NCBI GenBank assembly: GCA_016788485.1
Contig: JAEUSV010000115.1
Coordinates: 1-53,029 of the forward strand
DNA: 53,029 bases
DNA from: Flavobacteriales bacterium
GTDB lineage: Bacteria > Bacteroidota > Bacteroidia > Flavobacteriales_F > PHOS-HE28
Direction of reading: 5' to 3'
Below are positions 40,728 to 49,713 of this stretch, piece by piece. The notes beneath the pieces are model-generated. The model saw only the letters and a list, made by a program, of their open reading frames with translations, did no database searches and had not been told where the DNA came from. Positions within the stretch are counted from its first letter, which is position 1, and every line of letters starts with the position of its first letter. Both the position numbers and the translations under genes were made by a program.

Positions 40728-42014
40728 TCAGCGTACCACCGAGATCGTGATCAGCACGGTATCGGCCGGTAGCCGGTGCTTCAACCAGTTGGCGTAGGAG
40801 CGAACGCGCTCCTGGGGCAAGCTGCGTGGCACGATCAGGTCCAGCTGGTAACGTCCTGCGCTGTCGGTGGAAAGGAGCACGCGCCGGGCCGTGGGTTCGA
40901 GCAGCTGCAGCTCTGCAGTGGCCTGCTTGGCAGGATCGGGCTGCGCAACGGGCTCGTAAGCGACCTCGGACCGCAGCGAATCCAGCTGGCGTGCGAGCAA
41001 TGCACTGCGCTCGGTAAGGCGTTGCACCTGCAGGTCCAGCGGATTGGGGCCGGCGGGCACGCGGTCCTGGTTGAAGCGGAGCTGGTAGCCCGCGGGGCCC
41101 GTGCGCGCGAACAGGTCCTGCAGGCTGTCCTGCACAGGGGCCGGAAGGGGATCGCCGATCAGGTACACTTCCACCCGCCGCGCTCCCGGCCGCACGTCGC
41201 TGCGCAGCACATAGGTGCCTTCGAACTGCAGGTGGCTGGTGATGAAGATCTCGGCCTGTTCGCGTGTGCGGAGGTCGCGTACGAAACCGAAGGCGAGGTA
41301 CACACTGGGCACGGAGGCGGCCAGGAGCACCACCGTGATCCACTGGCGCCAGCGATGGTCCACCCGGCGGCCCGTCACCTCCGCGGCGGAGAGGCCCAGC
41401 ACGTTGGCCACCAGGAAGCTGGCCCAGGCGATGAACACCGTGTTGATGAGGAAGAGGTAGGCCGCCCCGAGGAAGATCTTCGGTTGCCAGGTGGCCAGCC
41501 CGAAGCCCACGGTGCACAGCGGGGGCATGAGCGCCGTGGCGATGGCCACGCCCGGCAGCACCACATAGTTGCGCTCGCTGCGCGTTACCGCCACCATGCC
41601 GGCCACACCCCCTGCCAGCGCGATCACCACATCCCAAATGGTCGGCGAGGTGCGTGCGAGGATCTCCGCGTTGGCCACCTTCACCGGTGTGATCGCGAAA
41701 TAGGCCGTGGCCACCGACAGGCTGATCGCCACCATGACGAGGAATGCGCGCGCCGCACGCCGCAGGAGGTCGGGGTCCTTCATGGTGAGCGCCAGTCCCA
41801 TGCCCTGGATCGGACCCATGAGGGGTGAGATGAGCATGGCCCCGATGATGACCGCGGTGGAGGCCATGTTGAGGCCCACGCACGCCACGAAGATGGCAGC
41901 GGCCAACAGCCAGGCATTGCTGCCGTGCACCACCAGCCCCTCGCGCACCGCGCGCAGGATCACCCCATCGGCCGCGCGGCCGGCCTGCAGGTCGAAGAGC
42001 GCTCGCTTTTCCAT
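40728..42014 (-). CDS. DUF389 family multi-pass membrane protein
   Basis: 428 residues from ATG 42014; an in-frame ATG at 42065 would add 17. About six to seven membrane helices: LLAAAIFVACVGLNMASTAVIIGAMLISPLMGPIQGMGLAL is split over the first pair and is the typical DUF389 core. Others are at DVVIALAGGVAGMVAV, VLPGVAIATALMPPLCTVGFGLA, FLINTVFIAWASFLVANVLGL and ITVVLLAASVPSVYLAFG. A periplasmic or cytoplasmic C-terminal domain of about 200 residues follows. Function of the family is not established. It is convergent with the interrupted sulfatase. Confidence 0.85.
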   Translation of the reverse strand: MEKRALFDLQAGRAADGVILRAVREGLVVHGSNAWLLAAAIFVACVGLNMASTAVIIGAMLISPLMGPIQGMGLALTMKDPDLLRRAARAFLVMVAISLSVATAYFAITPVKVANAEILARTSPTIWDVVIALAGGVAGMVAVTRSERNYVVLPGVAIATALMPPLCTVGFGLATWQPKIFLGAAYLFLINTVFIAWASFLVANVLGLSAAEVTGRRVDHRWRQWITVVLLAASVPSVYLAFGFVRDLRTREQAEIFITSHLQFEGTYVLRSDVRPGARRVEVYLIGDPLPAPVQDSLQDLFARTGPAGYQLRFNQDRVPAGPNPLDLQVQRLTERSALLARQLDSLRSEVAYEPVAQPDPAKQATAELQLLEPTARRVLLSTDSAGRYQLDLIVPRSLPQERVRSYANWLKHRLPADTVLITISVVR

Positions 42015-42136
42015 GTGCCGAAGTTGCCATTTCCTCCCGATCGCAGCAGCTGTGAACGCCGCCACGCGAACCTGAAGCGCGCGGACAGTTCGGCCGATCA
42101 GGCACTTCGGTACCTTGCCCGTCCAAGCACCTTGCG

Positions 42137-42796
42137 ATGGCCCTCTCCACCAGCCGCAGGACCTATGCCAGGGGACTCGCCACCCGTGAGGAGATCCTGG
42201 AAGGCGCCCTGCCCGTGTTCAACCAGCATGGCGACCACACCACCCTGGAGCTGCTGGCGCGCGAGCTGGAGCTGAGCAAGGGCCGCATCACGCACCACTT
42301 CCCCACCAAGGACCTGCTGCTCGAGGGGCTGTTGGAGCGGTATGAGCAGGCGCTGAACGAAGCGGGCCGCCTGCCCGATGGCCCCTGGCACCTGGCCGAT
42401 GTGGCCGCCAGTTTCGGCCGGTCGCTGGATGTGATCGTGGCCTACCAGTACATCGCCGTGGCCCACTCCACGGCCATCACCCTCGGCAGCCGCATCCACG
42501 AGCGCGTGAAGGAGTCGTTCGCCCGCCGGCTGCAGAGCATGCGGCCCTTTGCGGAATACCTGGTGCACCTGGGCCTGCTGAAGGAGGAGGTGCTGGGCCA
42601 GCGCCATTTCGACACCTGGAGCACGGCGCTTGTGATGTGCTTCGTGGCCTGGCCCATCCACCACCAGAACGTGGCCGCCCACCTGGCCCGCTCCTTGTCC
42701 CGCTCCATCGCCCTCCGCGCCTGCATGAACACGATGGCGCCCTACCTGACGGCCAAGGGCAGGCTCCAGTACCAGGAGGTCTTCGACGCCCTGTGA
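42137..42796 (+). CDS. TetR/AcrR family transcriptional regulator
   Basis: 219 residues. The N-terminal HTH (about 10-58) reads TREEILEGALPVFNQHGDHT, LELLARELELSKGRITHHFPTKDLLLEGLL, the standard TetR arrangement. The helical C-terminal ligand-binding domain is unremarkable. It is divergent from the DUF389 gene by 122 bp and followed by the outer-membrane-like gene, either of which it may regulate. Ligand unknown. Confidence 0.88.
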   Translation: MALSTSRRTYARGLATREEILEGALPVFNQHGDHTTLELLARELELSKGRITHHFPTKDLLLEGLLERYEQALNEAGRLPDGPWHLADVAASFGRSLDVIVAYQYIAVAHSTAITLGSRIHERVKESFARRLQSMRPFAEYLVHLGLLKEEVLGQRHFDTWSTALVMCFVAWPIHHQNVAAHLARSLSRSIALRACMNTMAPYLTAKGRLQYQEVFDAL

Positions 42797-42797
42797 T

Positions 42798-42851
42798 CCC
42801 GGATCGGCGATCCGGGTCCGGGGGGAACAGAACGTCCTGCTGGGCTGTTCC
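42798..42851. repeat. Paired hairpins after the regulator gene
   Basis: First hairpin: CCCGGATC / GATCCGGG with loop GGC (42798-42816). Second: GGAACAG / CTGTTCC (42824-42851). The pair has the same layout as the fhs-downstream pair (GC-rich hairpin followed by GAACAG...CTGTTC), so this is probably a dispersed intergenic repeat or terminator-type element. Confidence 0.5.
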
Positions 42852-42867
42852 TTCATGTCCACCCTGC

Positions 42868-43638
42868 ATGCGCTACGCGATCACCTTCCTTCTGGTGCTG
42901 GTCACCCTGTTGGCCCGTGCCCAGTCCGATACCACCGGGCAGGCCGCGAAGCTGGAGGAGCAGCGTGCGCAGTCCGGCGTCGACCCCACGCGCGTGATGA
43001 GCCGCGTGAGCTACAGCCCCTATGTGCTCGACCCCTCGGGCGATGCCGTCAGCTTCAACAACCGCTTCCGCTATGTGCTGGGGCTGGGCAGCTGGAGCAT
43101 GGGCCTTCGCCAGGAGTTCAGCTCAGTGCACAGCGGCGAGCCCGGCACCGGCTTCACCACCGGCCGTGGCGACCTGCGCCTCAGCGTGCTCAACGCGTTC
43201 CATGTGAAGGGCCGCACCGCCTTCGCCGCCAGTGCCGACCTGGACATGCCCACCGGCAGTGCGGGATTCACCACCAATGCGGCCGTGCTCACGCTCGGGC
43301 TCACGTACAGCTACACCATCAAGCCCACGCTCATCTTCGCCTGCCAGCCGCAATACACCTTCGCCCCGGTGAAGGATGCCGCCGTGCCGGACATCAGCAC
43401 GGTCACCCTCCGCTCGTTCCTCGCGCACTTCCGCACCAGTGGCTGGTTCTATGTGTTCGAGCCGCGTCCCGTTTTCGACCTGGCCAACGACAACTTCGAC
43501 CTGGTGCTCTCACCCATCGCGGGGAAGAACCTCGCCAAGGGCTTCAGCGTGGTGGCCCTGGCCGAGTTCCATATCGATGCGGACGTGCGCGCATCCCGTG
43601 GCGACCAGTACCAGCTGGGGATCTCCAAGAACTTCTAG
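42868..43638 (+). CDS. Exported beta-barrel-like outer-membrane protein
   Basis: 256 residues from ATG 42868 with signal peptide MRYAITFLLVLVTLLARAQ. The rest alternates hydrophobic and polar residues in about ten strands (RFRYVLGLGSWSMGLRQEF, LSVLNAFHVKGRTAFAASADLDM, VVALAEFHIDADVRAS, YQLGISKNF). It ends with a terminal Phe, as outer-membrane barrels do. Family not recognised; adjacent to a second barrel-type gene. Possibly a small transporter or porin. Confidence 0.7.
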   Translation: MRYAITFLLVLVTLLARAQSDTTGQAAKLEEQRAQSGVDPTRVMSRVSYSPYVLDPSGDAVSFNNRFRYVLGLGSWSMGLRQEFSSVHSGEPGTGFTTGRGDLRLSVLNAFHVKGRTAFAASADLDMPTGSAGFTTNAAVLTLGLTYSYTIKPTLIFACQPQYTFAPVKDAAVPDISTVTLRSFLAHFRTSGWFYVFEPRPVFDLANDNFDLVLSPIAGKNLAKGFSVVALAEFHIDADVRASRGDQYQLGISKNF

Positions 43639-43752
43639 GCCATGCAAGGACCTTTTGGACAGGGAGCGTTGGGTGCTGGCGGCCAGGCTGCCTGGGCGGT
43701 CCCATTGCAGCAGACCTCCCACCGTACCCATCGATCCCTCAAGCCCCGCAAC

Positions 43753-44718
43753 ATGCACATGCGCACCCTTGCCGCGTCACTTTTCATCGCCTGCGGGCTG
43801 AACGCCAGCTCACAGGGCCACTACCAGGGAAGCTCCTTCAACCCGAACGACCATTTCGCGCCACCGCCGGGCCTCATCGTACCGCTGTACTACAGCTATG
43901 CGAACATGGATTTCCACAACGCACAGGGGCAGCGCTCCGATGTGCTAATCGATCCCGTTCCGGGGTCGCCCACCACGCTGAGCATCGAGCAGAACGTCCG
44001 CACCAACGCCTTCATCGCCATGGTGCTCTACGGCGGCAAGGGCAAGGTGCTCGGTGCCGACTGGGGTGTGCTGGTGCTGCCCACGGTGAACAACCCCACG
44101 GCCAACATCGCGCTGGATTACTACAGCACCAGCACGGGTTCCGGCAGGGCCGCCATCAGCAGCAGCAGCTGGGGCCTCGGTGATCCCTACGTGCAGCCGT
44201 TGTGGTTGAGCTGGGTGAAGGCGAAATGGACCTACGGGGCCTCGTACGGCGTGTGGCTCCCCTTTGGAAAGTACAGCCCGGGCAGTGCGGAGAACGTGGG
44301 CCTGGGCTATGCCTCGCACAACCTGCGTGTGGCCGCCAAGCGGAAGCTCAGTGCCGCCTGGAGCGTATCGGCCGCGAACACGCTGGAGCTGAACGGCAGG
44401 CAGGAGGGGGTGGACTTCCAGGAGGCGCCCCACAACACCCTTGATGTCGGTGGATACCACACCCTCGCGAAAGGCCACGAGGTGGGCCTATTCGCGCACT
44501 GGACCACCCAGCTCGGCGATGACCAGGGCACGCAGGGCAGCTTCGCCACCGACCGCATGTTCGGCGTCGGGGCCTACGGCAGCTATTGGATCAAGCCCGC
44601 AAAGTTCGGCGTGCTGGCGCGCGTGGTGCAGAACCTGGGCATCACCGACCGTTTCGGTGGCACCACGGCCAGCATCGGCGTCAACCTGTTGTTCCTGGAC
44701 CTGCCGAAGGGGCAATGA
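43753..44718 (+). CDS. Outer-membrane transporter, phenol MetA/SphA-like family
   Basis: 321 residues from ATG 43753 (ATG 43759 also possible) with a signal peptide (MRTLAASLFIACGLNASSQG). The mature protein is strand-rich and includes the family features PPPGLIVPLYYSYANMDF, GLGDPYVQPLWLSW, ASYGVWLPFGKYSPGSAENVGLGY. MetA-pathway-like transporters import hydrophobic compounds; the substrate here is unknown. It begins 114 bp after the previous barrel gene. Confidence 0.75.
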   Translation: MHMRTLAASLFIACGLNASSQGHYQGSSFNPNDHFAPPPGLIVPLYYSYANMDFHNAQGQRSDVLIDPVPGSPTTLSIEQNVRTNAFIAMVLYGGKGKVLGADWGVLVLPTVNNPTANIALDYYSTSTGSGRAAISSSSWGLGDPYVQPLWLSWVKAKWTYGASYGVWLPFGKYSPGSAENVGLGYASHNLRVAAKRKLSAAWSVSAANTLELNGRQEGVDFQEAPHNTLDVGGYHTLAKGHEVGLFAHWTTQLGDDQGTQGSFATDRMFGVGAYGSYWIKPAKFGVLARVVQNLGITDRFGGTTASIGVNLLFLDLPKGQ

Positions 44719-44765
44719 GCTGCGGGGCACTTGCTCCTTCGCACCGTTCACGCCACCTTCGTTCC

Positions 44766-45326
44766 ATGCCACGGTCCTTCGTTCGCCATCGCCTCGCAGC
44801 CTGCCTGCTGTGGATGGTGTTGTGGGCTCCACCGGCGCGCGCCTGGGTGTACCCCGAGCATCGACGGATCCTGCTGCGCGCCATCGAGCAGCTCGGTGCC
44901 GCCGACCGGGCCTTGCTGGACAGCCTGTGGGCCGCAGCGCGCAGCGGGTACCCGGAGCGCTTCACCCTGGCGGTGATCGAACCCGGGCAGGGGCGGCACC
45001 CTGTGGCATTGGATTATGCCGCATGGGCGGGGCTGGCCGGCGACCACAGCTGCAGCCCGCAGGCCATGCTGCACAGCATCCTCCACGAGCCGTGGGTGCT
45101 GAAGGTCGCCGATGTCACCGCCCGCCTGAAGGCCGACCTGCGGAAGGCGCGGCGACCCGATCAAACGAACAACGCCATCCGCGACAGCGACATCCGGCTG
45201 CAACGCGCCGATCCGGCCTACGCCACGCGCGCCGGGGCCAACAACGTGCACTTCCTGCTCGCCCGCACCGGTGGTCGGTTCAAAGCACCGCCAACGAACG
45301 CACCACCTGCTCGCCGTTCTCGTTGA
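44766..45326 (+). CDS. Exported protein, probably 3'-truncated
   Basis: 186 residues from ATG 44766, signal peptide ending near PPARA. The mature part (WVYPEHRRILLRAIEQL, DYAAWAGLAGDHSCSPQ, NNVHFLLAR) resembles the start of a larger exported protein family of Bacteroidota with His/Asp-rich, phospholipase- or nuclease-like motifs. The last 16 residues are read from the antisense of the next gene. The coding region therefore seems cut at about 45280, overlapping the convergent T9SS gene by 47 bp. No function is assigned. Confidence 0.6.
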   Translation: MPRSFVRHRLAACLLWMVLWAPPARAWVYPEHRRILLRAIEQLGAADRALLDSLWAAARSGYPERFTLAVIEPGQGRHPVALDYAAWAGLAGDHSCSPQAMLHSILHEPWVLKVADVTARLKADLRKARRPDQTNNAIRDSDIRLQRADPAYATRAGANNVHFLLARTGGRFKAPPTNAPPARRSR

Positions 45327-46761
45327 CGACCTGAAGGGAGTATGCCCCGGCCGCAAGACCGGTCAACTCCAATTCGGCCCGCTCGCCCGCCACGCGCTGC
45401 TCCAGCACTGTGCGCCCATCGAGGGCCACGATGCGCACGCGTTGCATACGTGAATTGCTGGTGAGGGTGATGCGGTCGTGCGCGGGGTTCGGGAACACCT
45501 GCATACGCACCTCTGCGCGTAGCGGTGTCTGCTCGTTCACCTTCACGGGAGCGCATAGCGGCGAGATCACAGGTATGTAGGGTATCGGTGTCGCGTTCAC
45601 GGGAGCGGGAAGCAGCGTGGGTGTCGTGGTGGTGATGGGGAACGGGTTGGGTATGGACGAAAGCGTGGGCAGTGTGCCCGGCACCACGGTCACCGGCGCC
45701 AGGCAGCCGCCCACGTTGCCATCGGCACCCATGTGCGTGGCCACGCGCGCCCCGGTAAAGAGGTCGCCGTCGGTGGCGCCCCAGGCCAGGCCGTTCGCGG
45801 CCGTACCGTAGGCGATGCCGGGCCACAGCGGCGTAAGCGGGGCTTCGAAGGCGGCCGCGTTGGCCAGCTGCGCATCGCACGTGTACAAGTGCAGGCGGCC
45901 CTGCAGATCGCCGTTCACCACCATGCTGCCCGTGGCCATAGGGGCAATGGCCATGTTCTCTTGCGCCGTGCTGTCCAGCCCGGTGAAGAGCACCGCATCG
46001 AGCACGTTACCCAGCAGGTTCAGATGTGCCACGCCGGGTAGCGCAACGCCTGGTGATGGCACGTAACGGATGGCTGCGACCAAGCGGGTTCCGTCCCAAT
46101 AGGCGGCACCCACGTCCAGGCCGCCCGCGGTGGGTTGCAGGTAGCTCTCCCATGCCACCTGGCCGCCGGTGGTGAGCAGGAAGTGGAGGGGGCCATTGAA
46201 GGCATGGAGGCCATCGCCGGAGACCCAAGTGGCATGCATGGCGAAGCCCAGCCCGGTGAACTCATGTGTCCATTGCTCGGCATCGGCCGCGTTGAAGTAG
46301 GCGATGCGGTGCGCGTTGTCGCCGTTGTATAGCACGAAGTAGTGGCCGTTGTCGGCGTTCACCACCTGTGCGCGGCGAAGGGCCCAGGTGCTGTCCTGCG
46401 CATAGCGTATACCACCGAGGAACTGGCCGGAGCCCGAGAGCCGCACGATGGCCGGGAAGGCCGCGATGCTGCCGTTCGGGTCATCGAGGTAGGTCACGGC
46501 CACCAGGTCGCCGTTGGGTTGCTCGGCCACGGCCGCGAAGGTGCCAAGCGCCGGAAGGGCCGCGCCCCACACGGTGGCGCCCATGTTGTCCACGCGCAAC
46601 AGGTGCGAGCTCAGCGCACTGTGCAGCAGCACATCGCCGTTCGCCAGTGGCAGCGCGGCCGGCCCGGCGCCGTGCGCGTTGGGCAGACTGATGCTCCAGG
46701 GTTGCGCATGCAGAATCGTGGCGAAGAGCAGCATGGCCAGGGTGAGCGTAACGCGGGCCAT
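45280..46761 (-). CDS. T9SS-secreted cargo protein
   Basis: 493 residues from ATG 46761, with signal peptide MARVTLTLAMLLFATILHAQ; an in-frame ATG at 46791 overlaps the preceding stop codon (ATGA). The centre looks like a beta-propeller or repeat-beta domain. The last 75 residues are a type A T9SS sorting domain (VFPNPAHDRITL ... VALDGRTVLEQRVAG ... GAYSLQVVNENGEQVVRSLAV). Cargo crosses the outer membrane through SprA and is attached or released. It follows a second T9SS cargo gene on the same strand. Its 3' end carries the 128-bp repeat shared with that neighbour. Confidence 0.85.
   Translation of the reverse strand: MARVTLTLAMLLFATILHAQPWSISLPNAHGAGPAALPLANGDVLLHSALSSHLLRVDNMGATVWGAALPALGTFAAVAEQPNGDLVAVTYLDDPNGSIAAFPAIVRLSGSGQFLGGIRYAQDSTWALRRAQVVNADNGHYFVLYNGDNAHRIAYFNAADAEQWTHEFTGLGFAMHATWVSGDGLHAFNGPLHFLLTTGGQVAWESYLQPTAGGLDVGAAYWDGTRLVAAIRYVPSPGVALPGVAHLNLLGNVLDAVLFTGLDSTAQENMAIAPMATGSMVVNGDLQGRLHLYTCDAQLANAAAFEAPLTPLWPGIAYGTAANGLAWGATDGDLFTGARVATHMGADGNVGGCLAPVTVVPGTLPTLSSIPNPFPITTTTPTLLPAPVNATPIPYIPVISPLCAPVKVNEQTPLRAEVRMQVFPNPAHDRITLTSNSRMQRVRIVALDGRTVLEQRVAGERAELELTGLAAGAYSLQVVNENGEQVVRSLAVL
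45376..45503 (-). repeat. 128-bp perfect repeat, copy 1
   Basis: Identical to 46884-47011, base for base. It encodes most of the T9SS sorting domain of the gene at 45280-46761. Identity at DNA level, including third positions, points to recent gene conversion or tandem duplication. Confidence 0.93.
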
Positions 46762-46787
46762 GGCGGACGGGTTGGGGAGCGACACGT

Positions 46788-48971
46788 TCATTGCACAGCG
46801 ATGCGGTGCGGGATAGCCGTGCCGTCGGTGAAGGTTAACAGAAGGAGGTAGGGCCCCCGGGCCAAGCCGCCCACGTCCAGCATGGCCCGCTCGCCCGCCA
46901 CGCGCTGCTCCAGCACTGTGCGCCCATCGAGGGCCACGATGCGCACGCGTTGCATACGTGAATTGCTGGTGAGGGTGATGCGGTCGTGCGCGGGGTTCGG
47001 GAACACCTGCAGTTGGCCCGTGGCAGCGTCGAAAGGCACCGCGGTGCTCACGCTGGCCACCAATTCGCTGGTGTTGGTGCGGATCGGCGCGTTGAAGTCG
47101 AAGAAGATGTCGGCCGCGTTGCGCAACGTGGTGCCCACAGCCAGCGGCTGCGCAGGGCGTATGCGGAAGCCCACGGCACCGTGGCTCAGCGGCTCGTTCA
47201 CGTTGCTGTCGGGAAGCAGGATGTCCGCGAAGCGCCACTCCACCACACGGCCGGGCTTGAAGCTGACGGTGAAGGGATGGCTCGCGGCGCCCTGCTCATA
47301 GGTGGCCATGTCCAGTTCCGCGGCGAGCGTGTCGGTGATCACCACGGTGAAGGCCGTGTCCGTGCCGGTGTTCTGGAAGCGGATCACGTAGTCGATCCAC
47401 TCATCCTGCGCGAGCACGTAGTCCGTAGCGCTCTGGCGCGTGCTGGTGAAGGCGGTCTTGTCGTTGGGGTCGTAGCTGCCGGTGATGGTGCGCGTGGCGG
47501 TGAACGTGTTGTTGGTGGTGTTGGCCTCTGCGCCGCCATTGACCACGGTGAGCACCACGTTCACCGGTTGGCCGAGCGGCGCTGATGTGCTCACGGTGGT
47601 GTTGATCTGAATGCTCGCACCGGCGAAGGCCGCCAGCGCGGGCAGGTTCCAGGTGATGATGTTGCCGCTGGTGCTGGTGGGGGCGGGCACGGCGTTGAGG
47701 TAGCTGAGCGAAGGGTCGAGCACGGCCGTTAGCGTGTGGGGATCGCTCGGCGCGCTGCCGAGGTTCTGCACCTGCGCCCATACCGTATGCGCGAAGCCCG
47801 GGCGCGCGGCGTTGTTCACAGCGGTCACGGCAAGGTCCAGGGGGCTGCTGCTGCCGGCACCGATCGTGAGCGCGGTGACGTTGCCGCTCACGTTGAAGGG
47901 GATGGGCTGCACTTGCGGGCAGGTGGGCACCACCGTGGGGTCGAGCACCGTGAGGGTGTAGGCGCCATCGGCCAGGCCGCCCGCATAGCTGCCATCGGCG
48001 TTGGTGATCACCAGCTGCGCGCCAGGGTCCACCTGCAGCGTGCGGTAGGGAATGCCCGGTTCGCCGGCATCGACCACGCAATCCACATCGCTGTCGAGGA
48101 ACAGGGTGCCGGCCACGCTGCCGCAGCCGGGGCCCACGGCGGGCATGGTGAAGGTGAACGTGCTGGCGCAGGCGGAGGCGTCGTAGAGGCAGTAGACCGT
48201 GTAGCTGCCCGCTCCGAGCCCGGTGAGGGTATGTGTGTTCAGGCCTGTGGTGGTGGTGAGCACCACGTTGCCGAACGCATCCACTACTTCCAGGTCAGCC
48301 GGCCAAGGTCCGGACTGCACCAGGTCCACGCTGCCATCGCTGTTGCCACAGGTGGCGGGCACCACTTGATCCACCGACCAATGGGTGTTGGAGGTGACCA
48401 CCGGCGGGCTGAAGCTCACACTGCTACCGCTGCAGCCGAACTGGTCGCTCACGGTGTAACTGTAGATCTGACCTGCACAGAACCCGTAGTACACCGGGTC
48501 GCCCAACGGGGTATCGCCCAGGTAGGTGATCGTGGGGTCGCTCCATCCGAAGGCATATGGTGGGGTTCCCGGGAACATGGCGGCGGGCATGGCCATGGCC
48601 CCGTTGCAACCGCCATCGCAGGGAACCCCGTAGCCGGTGGCGGCATGTGCGCCCGCATAGGTGCCATCGCCGACGAAGCCGATGCTCGGGTCGTTCGGCA
48701 CCACCGCGGTGAAGGTCTGCTGCGTGCCCAGGTCGTCGGTCACCGTGAGGTCGTAGCTGCCATCGGCCAGTCCCGCGATGGACGGCGTGCCCTGGCCGGC
48801 TGCCGGTGCTGGTGACCAGAGGTAGCTGTAGGGCGGTGTGCCCCCCGATACGAAGGCGTCCACCGTGCCGTTCATCGCGGAGCAGTTCTCCGCCGTGATG
48901 GTGAAGCTGCAGTTGAGCTGTGCCAGGCCCGTGAGCGGGGCCAGGATAAGCAAGGCGAGCAATGAGCGCAT
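46788..48971 (-). CDS. T9SS-secreted protein with SprB-like repeat and YDPNDK-type domain
   Basis: 727 residues. Signal peptide MRSLLALLILAPLTGLAQ (start ATG 48971). Residues about 20-110 are a SprB-type repeat (GTVDAFVSGGTPPYSYLWSP, IAGLADGSYDLTVTDDLG). More strand-rich domains follow, then DUF11-like (LAVTAVNNAARPGFAHTVWAQVQNLGSAP) and the conserved SYDPNDKTAF ... DYVIRFQNTGTDTAF. A type A T9SS sorting domain ends it. It resembles adhesin-like surface proteins. The 128-bp repeat lies in the sorting domain. Confidence 0.88.
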   Translation of the reverse strand: MRSLLALLILAPLTGLAQLNCSFTITAENCSAMNGTVDAFVSGGTPPYSYLWSPAPAAGQGTPSIAGLADGSYDLTVTDDLGTQQTFTAVVPNDPSIGFVGDGTYAGAHAATGYGVPCDGGCNGAMAMPAAMFPGTPPYAFGWSDPTITYLGDTPLGDPVYYGFCAGQIYSYTVSDQFGCSGSSVSFSPPVVTSNTHWSVDQVVPATCGNSDGSVDLVQSGPWPADLEVVDAFGNVVLTTTTGLNTHTLTGLGAGSYTVYCLYDASACASTFTFTMPAVGPGCGSVAGTLFLDSDVDCVVDAGEPGIPYRTLQVDPGAQLVITNADGSYAGGLADGAYTLTVLDPTVVPTCPQVQPIPFNVSGNVTALTIGAGSSSPLDLAVTAVNNAARPGFAHTVWAQVQNLGSAPSDPHTLTAVLDPSLSYLNAVPAPTSTSGNIITWNLPALAAFAGASIQINTTVSTSAPLGQPVNVVLTVVNGGAEANTTNNTFTATRTITGSYDPNDKTAFTSTRQSATDYVLAQDEWIDYVIRFQNTGTDTAFTVVITDTLAAELDMATYEQGAASHPFTVSFKPGRVVEWRFADILLPDSNVNEPLSHGAVGFRIRPAQPLAVGTTLRNAADIFFDFNAPIRTNTSELVASVSTAVPFDAATGQLQVFPNPAHDRITLTSNSRMQRVRIVALDGRTVLEQRVAGERAMLDVGGLARGPYLLLLTFTDGTAIPHRIAVQ
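46884..47011 (-). repeat. 128-bp perfect repeat, copy 2
   Basis: Second copy, in the sorting domain of the larger T9SS gene. Outside the repeat the two genes differ. Confidence 0.93.
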
Positions 48972-49172
48972 GGGCAGGTGTGTTCAGGTGGTAAGACGGC
49001 CGGGTCTGTTCCGGGTTGTGGCCGTGAGGTGAACGTACAGAAGAAAGTTGGACGCCCAGCGCGATCGTGCACCAAGCTGAGGATCGTCAGGGTGCAGGTG
49101 TTCCGTGGCTCGTAGACTTCGGTGTCTGTAGGAAGTGGACCAGGCGGATGAGCGGGTGACCGACCATCGGCC

Positions 49173-49685
49173 ATGAACCTCGAATCCATGCGACCCTTGT
49201 TCCGGAAAGTGCTGCTCGTGCTGCTGGGCCTGTTGCTCCTGGCCCAGTTCATCCAACCCGACCGTGCCGTGCCCGCGATCGATCCCGCGCGCGACATGCT
49301 CAGCGTGACCAACGCGCCGCCCGACATCCGGCAGCTGGTGGTGGGCACATGCTACGACTGCCACAGCTACGCCACCGAGTACCCGTGGTATGCATACGTG
49401 GCACCCATGAGCTTCATCGTCCAGGACCACATCAACGAGGGGCGTGAGCACCTCAACTTCAGCCTGTGGGACACGTATGCGGGAAGCGAGGAGGCCGGTG
49501 AGGCGGGAGAGGAGCTTCAGGAGGGTGAGATGCCGCCGGGCTACTACCGCCTCATGCACGGGCACGCGCGACTGACCGATACCGACAAGCAGAAGCTGGT
49601 GACGTGGTTCAACGCCAACCTCGGCGGGGAAGGCGGTGGTGCTGGGGGCAATGGCACCGAGGGCGAGGAAGAGGAGGCTGACTGA
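49173..49685 (+). CDS. Exported haem-binding (c-type) protein
   Basis: 170 residues with an N-terminal membrane anchor or signal (VLLVLLGLLLLAQFI) and a single haem c motif C-Y-D-C-H in VGTCYDCHSYATEYPWYAYVAP. The C-terminus is Gly/Glu-rich. The haem-binding-domain family includes small proteins of this length next to cytochrome c peroxidases, as here, where the peroxidase gene follows by 28 bp. Likely electron transfer in the periplasm. Confidence 0.82.
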   Translation: MNLESMRPLFRKVLLVLLGLLLLAQFIQPDRAVPAIDPARDMLSVTNAPPDIRQLVVGTCYDCHSYATEYPWYAYVAPMSFIVQDHINEGREHLNFSLWDTYAGSEEAGEAGEELQEGEMPPGYYRLMHGHARLTDTDKQKLVTWFNANLGGEGGGAGGNGTEGEEEEAD

Positions 49686-49713
49686 TGGTCCCACGGATCG
49701 ATCCAAATACCTT

